From: Oscillospiraceae bacterium HV4-5-C5C
GTDB taxonomy: Bacteria > Bacillota > Clostridia > Saccharofermentanales > Fastidiosipilaceae
Reading direction: 5' to 3'
Length of the DNA: 64,000 nt
Assembly: GCA_012034405.1 (NCBI GenBank)
Contig: JAAVLZ010000001.1
Location: 1 to 64,000 of the forward strand
The translations under genes and the position numbers were made by a program. The notes beneath the pieces are model-generated. The model saw nothing but the letters and a program-made list of their open reading frames with translations, was not told where the DNA came from and made no database searches. Shown here one piece after another: positions 40,991 to 49,263 of this stretch. Position 1 is the first letter of the stretch; every line of letters starts with the position of its first letter.

Positions 40991-42928
40991 CTATGACACC
41001 ACCGCTTCTTCTTCTGCCAGTAATTGCCTGGCTGCCCGTTTTATCCCATCCTTATCCAGGCCTTCATGAGCTCTGGCCTGAGCGGCTTTAGCCTGTAACA
41101 CGGGGTGATCAGCTACACTCAGATGAGCCATCAGGACCTTTTGGCCGCGGGTACTTTCAGCCAGCTTCAGGGCCAGCTGCATAGCCAGCCCGCCGGACGC
41201 GACTACTTCTTCTGCCACCAGCAGGCGGCCGGTCCGCTCGGCCGAGCGCAGCAAAGGCTCCGCGTGCAGCGGTTTCAGGCAGCGAACATCAAAGACATCA
41301 CAGCTGACCGCAGACTCAGCCTGCAGCTCCGTCGCGGCTAAAACCGCCTGCGCTACCGTGTTGCCGCTGGCGACGATGGTCAGCTGGCTGCCCGCACACA
41401 GCAGTTCTGGCTCCGGCAGCGGTAAGGTCAGCGGCGAATGAGCCAGCGCTCCGGCCGGTAAGGACAGGCCGCCGCGCGGATAACGGATGGCAACCGGCCC
41501 CTGACAGACATTAAGGGCATAGCCCAGCATCTCATAAAGGCTGCGGTAGTCCCTGGGGCATAATATGGTCAGACCCGGCAGGGCCTCCATAAAGGCCAGA
41601 TCATAAATTCCCTGATGAGTCTCACCGTCTTCACCCACGATGCCGGCCCGGTCTATACAGAAGACGACATGTAATTTTTGCAGAACACAGTCATGCAACA
41701 GCTGATCAAAAGCTCGTTGCAAAAAGGTCGAATAAACGGCTACGACAGGTTTTATGCCCGCCGCGGCCAGCCCGCAGGCCATCGTCACCGCATGGGCTTC
41801 CGCAATGCCGACATCAAAAAAGCGCTCCGGATACTGGCGGGCAAAGGGAGTCAGGCCGGTGCCGCTGGCCATCGCAGCAGTTATGGCGACAATCGACGGA
41901 TCTTCGGCGGCATAGTCCAGCAAGCTCGCGCTGAAGGCTTCCGTATAGCTGGCGCAGTCATTAAAGAGACGATATCGGTCCAGCGGAGCCTTAATTTTAC
42001 CGACAACCCCCTGATCAACCGCAAAAGGAGACACCCCGTGATACAGGGACGGTTTTTCCTCCGCCGGTTCATAGCCCTTGCCTTTTACCGTCAGGGAATG
42101 AATAACCACCGGCGCGTTCATCAGCCTGGCGGCGCTTAAATACTGAATCAGCTCAGCTATATTATGCCCGTCCACCGGCCCGTAATACTTCATACCCAGG
42201 CTTTCAAAATAGCTATTACTGCCATGGGACAGCCGGCGAAACGTCGCTTTAATCTGCTCCAGCACTCTGGGCAGCCGTCCGCCTTGTCTGGGCAGGCGGT
42301 GCAGGAAGCGCCCTACCCGGCCTTTGATTTCTAGATACTGCGGATTGATCCTGAACCTGCGCAGTTGCCTGGCCAGGGCGCCGACATTAGGGTCAATGCT
42401 CATTTGATTATCATTAATTAAAACGATCAGATTATCTTGATCCGGATCAATATTATTGAGCGCTTCATAAGACAAACCGCCGGTCAGCGCGCCGTCTCCG
42501 ATTACAGCCACTACCCGGCCGGCTTTCCCCTCCAGCCTGAGGCCGCGGCTGATACCCAGCGCGGCGGAAATAGACGTGCTGCTGTGCCCGGTATTAAAAG
42601 CATCATAAGGGCTTTCCTCACGCTTAGGAAAGCCCGCCAGCCCACCCTCCTGCCGCAGGGTGTCAAAGCGGTCATTGCGGCCGGTCAGAATCTTCCAGGC
42701 ATAGCTCTGGTGCCCTACATCCCACACCACCCGGTCCTCAATGCCATCAAAGCAATACAGCAGCGCAATGGTCAGTTCCACCACCCCCAGATTAGAAGCC
42801 AGATGCCCGCCGGTTCTGGCTACAGTGGTTATGATGCGGCGCCGAAGCTGACCTGCCAGTTCATTTAGTTGCGCCACAGATAGCTGGCGCAGTTTTGCGG
42901 GGCTATCTATATCTTCCAGACGAATCAT
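40991..42928 (-). CDS. dxs: 1-deoxy-D-xylulose-5-phosphate synthase
   Basis: 645 aa from ATG 42928, which follows TGGAGAAAAAA; ATG 42940 is possible. Motifs: VWDVGHQSYAWKILTGR, the thiamine diphosphate GDGALTGGLSYEALNN, the catalytic ESLGMKYYGPVDGHN and the pyrimidine-binding GIAEAHAVTMACGLA. It makes DXP from pyruvate and glyceraldehyde 3-phosphate, the entry step of the MEP isoprenoid pathway. It lies next to ispA, so both supply polyprenyl precursors for cell wall carriers. Confidence 0.96.
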   Translation of the reverse strand: MIRLEDIDSPAKLRQLSVAQLNELAGQLRRRIITTVARTGGHLASNLGVVELTIALLYCFDGIEDRVVWDVGHQSYAWKILTGRNDRFDTLRQEGGLAGFPKREESPYDAFNTGHSSTSISAALGISRGLRLEGKAGRVVAVIGDGALTGGLSYEALNNIDPDQDNLIVLINDNQMSIDPNVGALARQLRRFRINPQYLEIKGRVGRFLHRLPRQGGRLPRVLEQIKATFRRLSHGSNSYFESLGMKYYGPVDGHNIAELIQYLSAARLMNAPVVIHSLTVKGKGYEPAEEKPSLYHGVSPFAVDQGVVGKIKAPLDRYRLFNDCASYTEAFSASLLDYAAEDPSIVAITAAMASGTGLTPFARQYPERFFDVGIAEAHAVTMACGLAAAGIKPVVAVYSTFLQRAFDQLLHDCVLQKLHVVFCIDRAGIVGEDGETHQGIYDLAFMEALPGLTILCPRDYRSLYEMLGYALNVCQGPVAIRYPRGGLSLPAGALAHSPLTLPLPEPELLCAGSQLTIVASGNTVAQAVLAATELQAESAVSCDVFDVRCLKPLHAEPLLRSAERTGRLLVAEEVVASGGLAMQLALKLAESTRGQKVLMAHLSVADHPVLQAKAAQARAHEGLDKDGIKRAARQLLAEEEAVVS

Positions 42929-42976
42929 TTTTTTCTCCATTCACGGCCATAACCGCGCCCAAACTTACCTGACTGA

Positions 42977-43942
42977 CTAAGCGCGCCGCTGGCTTAAATA
43001 CGCTGGAACCTGAGTCAGGAATGCCATGTCCAGGCCTTGCCGGTCCAGGCGCCGGCAAACCCCGCTTAAGTCAGCCAGAGTCTGCTCCAGGATTTCACCG
43101 GCTCCCGCAAGTCCCCGGGCGGTCACAAACGTCAGCTTTCCGTCCCGTTCATCCTTACCGGTGCTCTTCCCCAAAGCCTTGGGATCTGCTGTTACATCCA
43201 GCATATCATCTTCTATCTGAAAGGCCAGCCCTAACAGCCTGCCATATTCAGACAAATCCAGCCTGACTGGCTCACTGAATTGATCAAGCTGCGCCGGCGC
43301 ACTGACCGCGGCGGTTATCAGCGCGCCGGTTTTAAGGACTTGCAGCTGGCGTAAAAAAGCCTCCGTTGTCTTGGCTTGCGCCGGATCTCCAGACTGAATC
43401 CGGCTGCCCAATCCTTCACTTTGCATATCCATAACCTGTCCGCCGATCATGCCGGCCGGACCGGCCGCCTGCATAATCACCCGGGCAGCATGGGCTTGTT
43501 TTAACCCTCTGCAAGCCAGCTCAAGCAGGACCTCCGCCGCACTGTTAAGCAGGCCGTCACCTGCCAGAACGGCCATTGCCTCACCATAGACCTTGTGATT
43601 CGTCGGTTTTCCGCGCCGCAGATCATCATTATCCATACAGGGAAGGTCATCATGGATCAGGGAATAGGTATGGATCATCTCCAGCGCCAGCGCCAGGCTG
43701 TCGCAATCAGTTTGCAGATCTGACCCCAGACCCAGCGCATCCGCCGCCGCAAAAACCAGCACCGGCCGGAGACGCTTGCCTCCTGCCGCTAAAGAATACG
43801 CCATGGCGGTATATATCTTTTCCTGGATCTCATTGGCCCGCGGTCTGGCCGCCGTAAAGGCCTGCTCTATCAACCGCCCGGCCCGGGCCGTATAAGCCTC
43901 CCAGCGCCGCAAAAACGCATTCATATCCGCTTTGTCAGTCAC
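42977..43942 (-). CDS. ispA: Farnesyl diphosphate synthase-type polyprenyl synthetase
   Basis: 321 aa with GTG start at 43942: GGAGG lies six bases upstream, and the start overlaps the xseB stop (GTGACTGA). A longer ATG frame (43987) has no site. The aspartate-rich motifs are DDLPCMDNDDLRRGKP and FQIEDDMLDVT. It condenses IPP with DMAPP and GPP to farnesyl diphosphate. Genomic order xseB-ispA-dxs is the standard Firmicutes one. Confidence 0.94.
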   Translation of the reverse strand: MTDKADMNAFLRRWEAYTARAGRLIEQAFTAARPRANEIQEKIYTAMAYSLAAGGKRLRPVLVFAAADALGLGSDLQTDCDSLALALEMIHTYSLIHDDLPCMDNDDLRRGKPTNHKVYGEAMAVLAGDGLLNSAAEVLLELACRGLKQAHAARVIMQAAGPAGMIGGQVMDMQSEGLGSRIQSGDPAQAKTTEAFLRQLQVLKTGALITAAVSAPAQLDQFSEPVRLDLSEYGRLLGLAFQIEDDMLDVTADPKALGKSTGKDERDGKLTFVTARGLAGAGEILEQTLADLSGVCRRLDRQGLDMAFLTQVPAYLSQRRA

Positions 43943-44222
43943 GGCCGGCCTCCGGGTGGAACGGCTCCAGCCTGGGCCCGTTTTCATCCGTATTCTGTGT
44001 CAGGATTTGCAAAGATTGCTGCACCTCATCCAGTTTGCGCCGGCAGACAGCCGCCAGTTGAGTTCCTTCCTGAAAAGCCTTTAAGGAGTTTTCCAGACTC
44101 AACTCACCTTTTTCAAGCTGTCCCACCACGCCCTCAAGTTGCTTTAAAGCCGCTTCAAAGCTTAACGACTCCAGATCAGCCGTCTTTTCCTCCGCGGACT
44201 TAGGTGCTTCCATTTCAGCCAT
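43935..44222 (-). CDS. xseB: Exodeoxyribonuclease VII small subunit
   Basis: 95 aa. The conserved core LSFEAALKQLEGVVGQLEKGELSLENSLKAFQEG is typical; the N-terminus (EAPKSAEEKTAD) and acidic C-terminus are variable. Several small subunits coat each XseA. AGAGGAGATAAGAC precedes its ATG. It overlaps xseA by 8 nt and ispA by 8 nt. Confidence 0.94.
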   Translation of the reverse strand: MAEMEAPKSAEEKTADLESLSFEAALKQLEGVVGQLEKGELSLENSLKAFQEGTQLAAVCRRKLDEVQQSLQILTQNTDENGPRLEPFHPEAGRD

Positions 44223-45507
44223 GTCTTATCTCCTCTATTTCACGGACCTGAGTCTGCGCCCGTCCGTCTGCTAAGATTAATTCTAGCGGATCACCCGGCA
44301 GCAAGGCCTTGATAGATGTTACCGGGCGATGTTGCTTATCCAGAGCCAGCGCGTAGCCTCTGCCGAGTACCTTCAGCGGACTGAGGTCATTTAAGCGCCA
44401 GGCAGCGGCTGACAGCCGCTGTTCTTTCGCAGTGATTAATTGGCTAAAGCTCTGACTTAAATCCCGAGTGAGCTGATCTAATTCCTGCTCCCGCTGCTCC
44501 AGGCGACGTTGAGGGCTCAGCGTATTCAGTGTCTGAGTCAATTGGCGAAGCTGCAGTTGCCTCATTCTGATCATTTCAGCGGGATCCCGCAGAACTTTAC
44601 TGGCAGCCAGTCGCTCCAGGTGCAGGCCGGCCAGCTTCAACTGCTGCTGTAACCCCCGCCTGAGCTGAGCCTCACGGTCAGCCAGCAGTTGCTGCAGCTG
44701 CGTATACTCCGGCATAGCAATTTCTGCTGCGGCAGAAGGCGTGGGCGCCCGGCGGTCAGCCACAAAATCACAGATGGTAAAATCCGTTTCATGACCGACC
44801 GCAGAAATCACCGGTATGGAAGAAGCGTAGACCTCCCGGGCTACCGCTTCTTCGTTAAAGGGCCATAGATCCTCTATGGACCCGCCGCCGCGGCCGACAA
44901 TCAGCACATCAAGGTTTCCCATATGATTAAGCTGCCGGATACCTGCTACAATACTGTCCCTGGCTCTTTCTCCCTGAACCAGTGCAGGCGCCAGGATCAG
45001 TTCATAGTGCGGATTCCTGCGATTCAGCACGTTGATGATATCCCGGATAACCGCGCCGGTGGGACTGGTCACCACCCCGATCCGGCGAGGTAAAAATGGC
45101 AGCGACCGCTTATGCTCCTGATCAAAGAGGCCTTCATTTTCCAGTTTTGTTTTAAGCTGTTCAAATCTGCGGTACAGTTCTCCGGTTCCCGCTGCTTCCA
45201 TGGCAGTGATTTGCAGCTGAAAGGTTCCGGTTTTAGTGTAAAAATCCGCGCGGCAATCCGCCAGCACTGCCATACCGTCAGCCGGCTTGAAGTTCAATTT
45301 ATACGCGGCCTGAGCAAACATCACACAGCTCACTGCCGCATTTTCATCTTTTAAGGAAAAATAGCAATGGCCTGACGCGTAGCGGCGGAAATTCGAAATT
45401 TCTCCGCTGACGGTCAGCTGCTGCAGAGGCGTCAGATGGCTGACTACCTTGGACATATAGGTATTCAGCCGGCTGATACTGATAGCGTTTTTTTCCGGCT
45501 CATACAC
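44215..45507 (-). CDS. xseA: Exodeoxyribonuclease VII large subunit
   Basis: 430 aa from the GTG at 45507, nine bases after GGAGG and overlapping the nusB stop (GTGTATGA). The longest frame reaches 45879 but its first 124 residues only translate the nusB repeats in another frame. OB fold (LTVSGEISNFRRYASGHCYFSLK), catalytic domain (VVTSPTGAVIRDI, GRGGGSIEDLWPFNEE, VSAVGHETDFTI) and a coiled coil. It degrades single-stranded DNA with XseB. Confidence 0.95.
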   Translation of the reverse strand: MYEPEKNAISISRLNTYMSKVVSHLTPLQQLTVSGEISNFRRYASGHCYFSLKDENAAVSCVMFAQAAYKLNFKPADGMAVLADCRADFYTKTGTFQLQITAMEAAGTGELYRRFEQLKTKLENEGLFDQEHKRSLPFLPRRIGVVTSPTGAVIRDIINVLNRRNPHYELILAPALVQGERARDSIVAGIRQLNHMGNLDVLIVGRGGGSIEDLWPFNEEAVAREVYASSIPVISAVGHETDFTICDFVADRRAPTPSAAAEIAMPEYTQLQQLLADREAQLRRGLQQQLKLAGLHLERLAASKVLRDPAEMIRMRQLQLRQLTQTLNTLSPQRRLEQREQELDQLTRDLSQSFSQLITAKEQRLSAAAWRLNDLSPLKVLGRGYALALDKQHRPVTSIKALLPGDPLELILADGRAQTQVREIEEIRHG

Positions 45508-46267
45508 CGCCCCAGGCCTCCGGATCTGCCCGCAGGCTGCCTTCACAGGCAGCCGTGGCGAGCTCATTTTCAACGACCGCGTCTGCGGCTGGTGGTTGTT
45601 GGTTTGACGCCCTCGGCAGTTCCACCTCAGGGTCACCCTCGCCTTCACTGCTGTCAGCCGGTTGCTCCAGCTTTGCGCTGAGGTCACCCTCACCTTCACT
45701 GCTGTCAGCCGGTTGCTCCAGCTTTGCGCTGAGGTCACCCTCGCCTTCACTGCTGTCAGCCGGTTGCTCCAGCTTTGCGCTGAGGTCACCCTCACCTTCA
45801 CTGCTGTCAGCCGGTTGCTCCAGCTTTGCTGCCAGAGCCGTGCTGGTTTCAGGTTTGCTGATGCGCGCCAGGACGCCATTGATATACCGGCTGCTTGCTA
45901 CGCTGCCATACCGCTTGGCCAGCAAAACCGCCTCATTCAGAGTCACGCTGAACGGTACTTCAGGCCGCTGCATGATCTCATAAACCGCCAGCCTGAAAAT
46001 AGCCAGATCAACCTTAGGTAAGCGTTCCAGCTTCCAGTCTTTCAGGTAAGGTTCATAGGCCTGATCTAAAGTCTGGCTGTGATTGACCACCGCCGGTACC
46101 ACTGCCAGGATATAGTCACGATCTTCATCAGAAAGCGGCGGTAAGTCCAGCATCGCTTCCAGATCATTCAGTTTTTGACTGACTTCAGCCGGTACTGCCT
46201 GGCGCTGTAAAATAATATATTGAAAAATCAACTGGAAAGCGTGCTCTCTGGCCGCTCTTCTGCTCAT
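45500..46267 (-). CDS. nusB: NusB with long acidic tandem-repeat tail
   Basis: 255 aa. Residues 1-138 are a complete NusB (RRAAREHAFQLIFQY, LPKVDLAIFRLAVYEIM, NEAVLLAKRYG). Family members usually end here, at about 140. The remaining 117 residues hold four copies of a 17-residue unit (LEQPADSSEGEGDLSAK) at about 148-212 and then another acidic stretch. NusB pairs with NusE/S10 in rRNA antitermination. The tail is encoded by 51-bp DNA repeats and its end overlaps xseA. Confidence 0.93.
   Translation of the reverse strand: MSRRAAREHAFQLIFQYIILQRQAVPAEVSQKLNDLEAMLDLPPLSDEDRDYILAVVPAVVNHSQTLDQAYEPYLKDWKLERLPKVDLAIFRLAVYEIMQRPEVPFSVTLNEAVLLAKRYGSVASSRYINGVLARISKPETSTALAAKLEQPADSSEGEGDLSAKLEQPADSSEGEGDLSAKLEQPADSSEGEGDLSAKLEQPADSSEGEGDPEVELPRASNQQPPAADAVVENELATAACEGSLRADPEAWGGV
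45631..45829. repeat. nusB: 51-bp tandem repeats in nusB (3.9 copies)
   Basis: Units begin at 45631, 45682, 45733 and 45784, each with GGTCACCCTC. Copies 1 and 3 read CTCGCC, copies 2 and 4 CTCACC at the same place, a synonymous change, so the array grew by duplicating a 102-bp pair. The fourth copy stops at 45829. Confidence 0.95.
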
Positions 46268-46282
46268 ATATACGTAACCTCT

Positions 46283-46519
46283 CTAACGGAACCGTCCCGG
46301 CGGAAACAGCCGGTCCAGTAATTGGTGAAATAATTCTGAATTAGCAAAAAATTTGACCCCGATAATATAGCCGGCTACAGTAGCAAGCAGGATGAACAAG
46401 GTCTTCCATATGCCAAAAATGACCAGCAGCAGGCCCAGGATAAGGCCCGCCAGGGCACCGACCGTGCCTGCGTCTTTACCCGCCAATTTATCTAGAATCG
46501 GTCTGAACAGCTGCTTCAT
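46283..46519 (-). CDS. DUF2273 small membrane protein
   Basis: 78 aa with two hydrophobic segments (VGALAGLILGLLLVIFGIWKTLFILLATVAGYIIG). The family occurs with amaP and asp23 genes in Firmicutes, where it is thought to help anchor the alkaline-shock proteins at the membrane. It is four bases downstream of amaP and 15 bases upstream of nusB. Confidence 0.9.
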   Translation of the reverse strand: MKQLFRPILDKLAGKDAGTVGALAGLILGLLLVIFGIWKTLFILLATVAGYIIGVKFFANSELFHQLLDRLFPPGRFR

Positions 46520-46522
46520 GGT

Positions 46523-47071
46523 TTATTCCACTTTCGATCCCAGCGTCTCCACGCGGCTGACCTTGACCCTCACGGCGCTGACAGGTATGCCGGTATAGCG
46601 CTCCACATCCTTTTTGACATGATCCTGTATTTTAGCCATTTGCGAAGGAATCTCCACATCTGAATACAGCACAACAATCATGACGATAATTAAGTGCCGG
46701 TTTTTGTTCTGGCTTACCCTGGCCTTAGCCGCCTTAACCCCGGCCTGCGCGGCCTTGGCCGCGTTCAGCGCAATGTTCTCCAGCGCGTCGACCCCGATTT
46801 CAATATCTCCGATTTCATTGCTGCGGATCCGGGTCTGAGACATACGACCGCTGACCAGGGCATAGGCAAACATGAGAATACACAGTACTGCCGCGGCAAA
46901 CAGGATCAGCAGGGCGCTGCGCCGCGCTGCGCCGCTAAAGGAAATCCGCTGCAGCAATTCGACAAAATCGGCGGCCCAGGAGGTGTTCCAGATCTGAAAA
47001 AAAAGCAGGATGAAAGTCAAAGCCAGCAATATTGAACTGATGATCAGATAAAATCTCACTAATCTACGCAT
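46523..47071 (-). CDS. amaP: AmaP-like alkaline shock membrane anchor
   Basis: 182 aa from ATG 47071, behind AAGAGG and overlapping the asp23 stop (ATGCGTAG). Two membrane helices (YLIISSILLALTFILLFF, ALLILFAAAVLCILMFAYAL) are followed by a cytoplasmic Asp23-like domain (IEIGVDALENIALNAAKAA, KDVERYTGIPVSAVRVKVSRV). The homologue in Staphylococcus anchors Asp23 at the membrane. The upstream gene is its partner. Confidence 0.85.
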   Translation of the reverse strand: MRRLVRFYLIISSILLALTFILLFFQIWNTSWAADFVELLQRISFSGAARRSALLILFAAAVLCILMFAYALVSGRMSQTRIRSNEIGDIEIGVDALENIALNAAKAAQAGVKAAKARVSQNKNRHLIIVMIVVLYSDVEIPSQMAKIQDHVKKDVERYTGIPVSAVRVKVSRVETLGSKVE

Positions 47072-47459
47072 GTGCTGCCTCTTCTTCCTCCTGCTGTACA
47101 ATATCCTTGACGTGTACGTCTACGGAATCCACCACGAGTCCTGTATACTTTTCAACGTTCATTTTGACATGTTCCTGTATGGCCCAGGCTACCTCAGGCA
47201 CGATCTGTCCATAGTATATAACCGGATAGACCGTAATTGAAACAATATCATCAGAGCCCTCTCTGAAAACGACCTGAACCCCAGACCCCTCATGCTCATA
47301 ACCAAAGGCGGCCTTAATAGCCGCGGCCCCACCCGGATCAAGGCGAGCCACACCATCCGTCTGCATTGCCGCCTCAGCTGCATACTGGGCAATAAAGCCC
47401 TGGGACATGGTCCGCTCACCCTTGACTGTATTTTGCTTGTTCTCAGACATACCAGCCAT
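47064..47459 (-). CDS. Asp23/Gls24 family envelope stress protein
   Basis: 131 aa from ATG 47459; nearby TTG 47468 and ATG 47450 are alternatives. Two Asp23 features are visible: GFIAQYAAEAAMQTDGVARLDPG and HVKMNVEKYTGLVVDSVDVHVKDI. Members are small, abundant proteins induced by alkaline or cell-wall stress. AmaP and DUF2273 genes follow immediately. Confidence 0.9.
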   Translation of the reverse strand: MAGMSENKQNTVKGERTMSQGFIAQYAAEAAMQTDGVARLDPGGAAAIKAAFGYEHEGSGVQVVFREGSDDIVSITVYPVIYYGQIVPEVAWAIQEHVKMNVEKYTGLVVDSVDVHVKDIVQQEEEEAAHA

Positions 47460-47524
47460 CCCCGTCAATCCTGAAGCAAAGGGCCTGCCTCAGGCGGCCC
47501 CTGTCCGGCGGTCCGGGCAAAAGC

Positions 47525-48082
47525 TCAGGCGCGCTCCATATACTGGCCGGTGCGGGTGTCAATTCTGACTACCTCTCCCTCATTGACAAACAGAGGGATC
47601 TTAATATTGGCACCGGTTTCCAGCACCGCATTTTTGGTAGCGTTCTGGGCCGTGTCACCCTTGACGCCCGGTTCAGTCTGGACAATTTTCAGTTCCACAA
47701 ACAGCGGCAGTTCCACGCTGAAGATGGTGCCGTTATGAGAGACCACCTTGCAGACCATGTTTTCCTTAAGGAACTTAAGATTATCACCAATCATTTCCGC
47801 GGTAAACGGAACCTGTTCATAGGTCTCCTGATCCATAAAGTAGTACAGATCTCCGTCATGATACAGGTATTCCATATCCCGGCGCTCCAGCCGCACTTCC
47901 TCAAATTTCTCATTGGGGTTAAAAGAGCGCTCTACCACCGCGCCAGTCTTGACATTCCGATACTTGGTGCGGACAAAAGCCGAGCCCTTACCCGGTTTCA
48001 CGTGCTGGAACTCAACCACTTGAAAGACATTGTTGTCCATTTCAAAGGTCACGCCGTTCCTGAAATCACCTGCTGAAATCAT
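47525..48082 (-). CDS. efp: Elongation factor P
   Basis: 185 aa; GGAGGTAATTC before the ATG. The KOW-like N domain carries the loop [12 protein letters not shown] with K32 at the tip, the residue that other species modify. Two OB domains follow ([39 protein letters not shown]). EF-P relieves ribosome stalling at polyproline. It leads the asp23-nusB block. Confidence 0.96.
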   Translation of the reverse strand: MISAGDFRNGVTFEMDNNVFQVVEFQHVKPGKGSAFVRTKYRNVKTGAVVERSFNPNEKFEEVRLERRDMEYLYHDGDLYYFMDQETYEQVPFTAEMIGDNLKFLKENMVCKVVSHNGTIFSVELPLFVELKIVQTEPGVKGDTAQNATKNAVLETGANIKIPLFVNEGEVVRIDTRTGQYMERA

Positions 48083-48126
48083 GAATTACCTCCAATAAAT
48101 GCTACAGTCATCTTGACATAAACAGA

Positions 48127-48432
48127 ATGAGTATATTTTACCGTTTTCAACCGCATTCTGCAATTACTTTGCCGCCTGGCAGGGCAAAAACTGCAGCTAA
48201 AAGATCGTTTTATTTCCGGACTGATGAAAGCGGCCTGTGTCTGAATAAGCCCGGTGCTGGTTTTTATCCAGAAGATTCAGATCAGACGATTGAATTACGC
48301 GTAACCCGGATGACAGGATCCATTCTCCTGTCTGCTGATATCTGTCTGACTGATTCCGGCTGTTATCAAATCACGTTTCCCTGTTCAGAGACATCGGACT
48401 CAAGCCTTACTTGGCTTCACTTTCATGATTGA
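48127..48432 (+). other. Intergenic stretch with a doubtful 101-codon frame
   Basis: The 390-bp gap between efp and yqeG contains an open + strand frame but it lacks a ribosome site and shows no recognised family. The product has a basic start and several cysteines late on. I cannot call it a gene; it may be a decayed fragment. Confidence 0.2.
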
Positions 48433-48472
48433 AACCGACAGTAAGACTCCTCAAACAGCGCCCGCTGCCGGC

Positions 48473-49000
48473 TCAGGTCAGATTTGGCAGGTGGTCAAAA
48501 CAGCGGCGGCCCACGCAAATCCAGCGCCAGGGTAACTCCAGGAGCCGTTTTAAATGAATGTACCAGGGCTCCTCGGCTGACAGGCGACGGACCAGGATGG
48601 TCCGGCAGCCCCCTCTCCAGCCGGCCAGCATATCCGTAAACAGCTGGTCTCCGATCAGCACTGTCTGCGCTGCCGGCAGCCCGGTTTCACGGCAAGCCTG
48701 TTTAATCCCCCTGATGCCGGGTTTACCGGCATTACCCACCGTCAGGACCTGCAGCGGCTGCCCCACCGTTTCAGCCCGCTCAGTTCTGGCATTAGACAAA
48801 ATAACCGGAACCAAGCCGGCCGCTTTCAGTTCACGCAGCAGCTGACGCACGGCCGGGGTCGCCTCATGGCGGCCATGAGGCATCAGGGTATTATCAATAT
48901 CCAGCAAAACCAGCCGGTAACCTTTCTGTCGCAAGGCAGGCCAGCCAATGGCGTAAATTGATGAATAGTAGGCATCTGGCCTGGCAAAAGGGACACGCAT
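48473..49000 (-). CDS. yqeG: YqeG-family HAD phosphatase
   Basis: 175 aa from ATG 49000, about ten bases after GAAAGG; ATG 49036 has no site. HAD motif I is LLDIDNTLMPHG (DxDxT), motif II ILSNARTE, and motif III-IV KPGIRGIKQACRETG with IGDQLFTDM. YqeG of Bacillus lies upstream of yqeH, aroE and ribosome genes; here it stands alone beside efp. Substrate unknown. Confidence 0.9.
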   Translation of the reverse strand: MRVPFARPDAYYSSIYAIGWPALRQKGYRLVLLDIDNTLMPHGRHEATPAVRQLLRELKAAGLVPVILSNARTERAETVGQPLQVLTVGNAGKPGIRGIKQACRETGLPAAQTVLIGDQLFTDMLAGWRGGCRTILVRRLSAEEPWYIHLKRLLELPWRWICVGRRCFDHLPNLT

Positions 49001-49127
49001 ACAGACACTGCCTTTCAATGAATTATTCAGCTTCATTTTAACAGGCTTCAGCCGGAGTTGAAAAGCCGCTGAAACTGAATGATATCAAGCCTGTTTCAGA
49101 CTTAGCCGCCTGCGGACCTGATATTTC

Positions 49128-49156
49128 TTGAATCAAAGCCCCAGTTTGCATATAAT
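49128..49156 (+). promoter_or_regulatory. Promoter of the aspartate kinase gene
   Basis: TTGAAT (49128-49133), 17 bp, TATAAT (49151-49156). The leader of about 100 nt has no recognisable lysine riboswitch. Confidence 0.7.
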
Positions 49157-49263
49157 AACGCAAATGCGGCTTTGCGGCGAAGCAGAAAGCCCGGCGTCAT
49201 TGCAGCATTGTCTGATGGGTCTCAACCCCATTTTCAGCCGTATAACAGAGGGGGATTTATAAC

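Noticed and set aside
45631-45829. CRISPR array
   Set aside because: The units are contiguous 51-bp tandem repeats with no spacers and encode a repetitive nusB tail.
45508-45879. N-terminal 124 codons of the longest xseA frame
   Set aside because: They are the nusB repeats read in another frame; GTG 45507 has a good GGAGG and gives a normal-length XseA.
45555-46021. Repeat-rich + strand frames over nusB
   Set aside because: Antisense shadows of the 51-bp repeats, without ribosome sites or family features.
48127-48432. 101-codon + strand frame as a real gene
   Set aside because: No ribosome site, no recognisable family; kept only as a doubtful intergenic feature.
49157-49263. Lysine riboswitch before lysC
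   Set aside because: The leader is only about 100 nt and shows none of the multi-helix core expected.
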